Shown here one piece after another: positions 22,990 through 23,591 of a stretch of DNA of 23,591 bases (positions are counted from its first letter, which is position 1; the number at the start of each line of letters is the position of its first letter). Both the position numbers and the translations under genes were made by a program. Under the pieces are notes generated by a model. The model was not told the DNA's origin, made no database searches, and saw only the letters and a list, made by a program, of their open reading frames with translations. Source of the stretch: CAYWBI01 sp964456445 (GTDB lineage Bacteria; Calditrichota; Calditrichia; Calditrichales; J004); assembly GCA_964456445.1 (NCBI GenBank), contig CAYWBI010000045.1, positions 1-23,591 of the forward strand, given 5' to 3'.

Positions 22990-23591
22990 CTATTTGTTCT
23001 TTGTTATTTGATAAATGCTCACTATTATCTCCTTTGGCTCCTGATGGACTGTGATTTTGCTTTGAATATATTGAAAACCCTGCAGGGCGATTTTGCCAAA
23101 AAAACCGCGGGCAATATGGCGGTTCGGCTCTGCCAGGATAATAACGCCATTTATCGCCAAATATTCCTTGAAAATATTAAGCAGCGGTTGAAAAAACCGT
23201 TCTTCGTAGGCCACATCCGATGCAACGATCACATCAAATTTTTTTTGTAATTTGGGCGTCCGCCAATCGAGCAGGGCAAAATCGGGCGGGTTCATTTTAT
23301 TCAAGTTAAAATTCATTGCCGTGTGATTTAGCGCGTCTTGTTCGTAATCGGTTGCCAATAAACTTGCGGGATTTGTTTCGGCCAGCGTCAGAGTGGTCAA
23401 TCCCAATCCACAGCCGAGTTCCAGGATATTCCTTGAATTAAAGATGGAAGCATGATCAAGTATATAATGGCTTAATGCCCTGGCGGAGGGCCACAGTTCG
23501 GCCCAGTAGGGCAAACGTTCATCTTCATTAAACGTGTCGTCGCTCACCTGGTCAATAAGCGCGTCAAGATTCTTTATACGGCTGATGATAA
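22990..23591 (-). CDS. Class I SAM-dependent methyltransferase, METTL21/ETF-beta lysine methyltransferase-like (5' end outside window)
   Basis: A predicted protein methyltransferase. The SAM site is ILELGCGLGLTTLTLA (motif I), with LLATDYEQDAL after it. The family marker for lysine methyltransferases of the METTL21/EEF2KMT group, a D-x-x-Y motif, is present as ASDVAYEERFF. LPYWAELWPSA upstream of motif I is also typical of this family. An in-frame GTG at 23547 would give 185 residues. However, the frame stays open to the window edge with family-like residues before it (KNLDALIDQV), so the true start lies beyond 23591 and the gene is partial here. The target protein is unknown; a ribosomal protein, elongation factor or ETF-beta are known targets of relatives. 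The 185 bases between its stop and copA hold no gene. Confidence 0.85.
   Translation of the reverse strand, partial: IISRIKNLDALIDQVSDDTFNEDERLPYWAELWPSARALSHYILDHASIFNSRNILELGCGLGLTTLTLAETNPASLLATDYEQDALNHTAMNFNLNKMNPPDFALLDWRTPKLQKKFDVIVASDVAYEERFFQPLLNIFKEYLAINGVIILAEPNRHIARGFFGKIALQGFQYIQSKITVHQEPKEIIVSIYQITKNK

Overview
The window reads as ordinary chromosome from a Gram-negative, outer-membrane-bearing bacterium of the FCB superphylum, with Calditrichota or a near relative as my best guess. That guess rests on three adjacent genes: a TonB-dependent receptor with an N-terminal carboxypeptidase-regulatory-like domain, a very large secreted protein ending in a PNPYY-type C-terminal sorting (FlgD/T9SS-like) domain, and a PorV/PorQ-family barrel. 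A PEP-synthase-like ATP-grasp protein with a GPGRWGS motif points the same way. No tRNA, rRNA, CRISPR array, prophage or intact insertion sequence is visible. By eye base composition is AT-leaning, with the copper ATPase region looking more GC-rich.

All genes up to 11045 lie on the + strand and all genes after 11081 on the - strand, meeting at a shared hairpin terminator. Left part (1-2531): a mannose-1-phosphate guanylyltransferase (manC), a possibly decayed small gene, a small conserved protein of unknown function, a cluster of GC-rich stem-loops resembling REP/IS200-type palindromes, and a single-domain PilZ (c-di-GMP-binding) protein. Centre-left (2532-10560): a good sigma70-like promoter, a roughly 290-nt structured leader with a possible 10-codon upstream ORF, then the probable operon of TonB receptor, secreted CTD protein and PorV-like barrel, closed by a strong intrinsic terminator. 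A methionine-rich DoxX-like membrane protein follows.

Right part, read on the - strand from right to left: a class I methyltransferase of the METTL21/ETF-beta lysine methyltransferase type, running off the window edge; a Cu+ P1B-type ATPase (copA); a GudB/RocG-type glutamate dehydrogenase; a 1055-residue protein joining a GAF-like region, a PEP-synthase-type ATP-grasp domain and a C-terminal nucleotidyltransferase domain; a second, GdhA-type glutamate dehydrogenase; dprA (DNA uptake/recombination); and a DASS/SLC13-type anion transporter.

Two arrangements stand out. One is the receptor/secreted protein/PorV-like trio, which looks like a self-contained outer-membrane or cell-surface module. 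The other is the ATP-grasp-nucleotidyltransferase fusion lying between two glutamate dehydrogenases of different subfamilies on the same strand, which suggests a link between an unassigned nucleotide-using enzyme and glutamate/ammonia metabolism. Functional ideas about both are inference.
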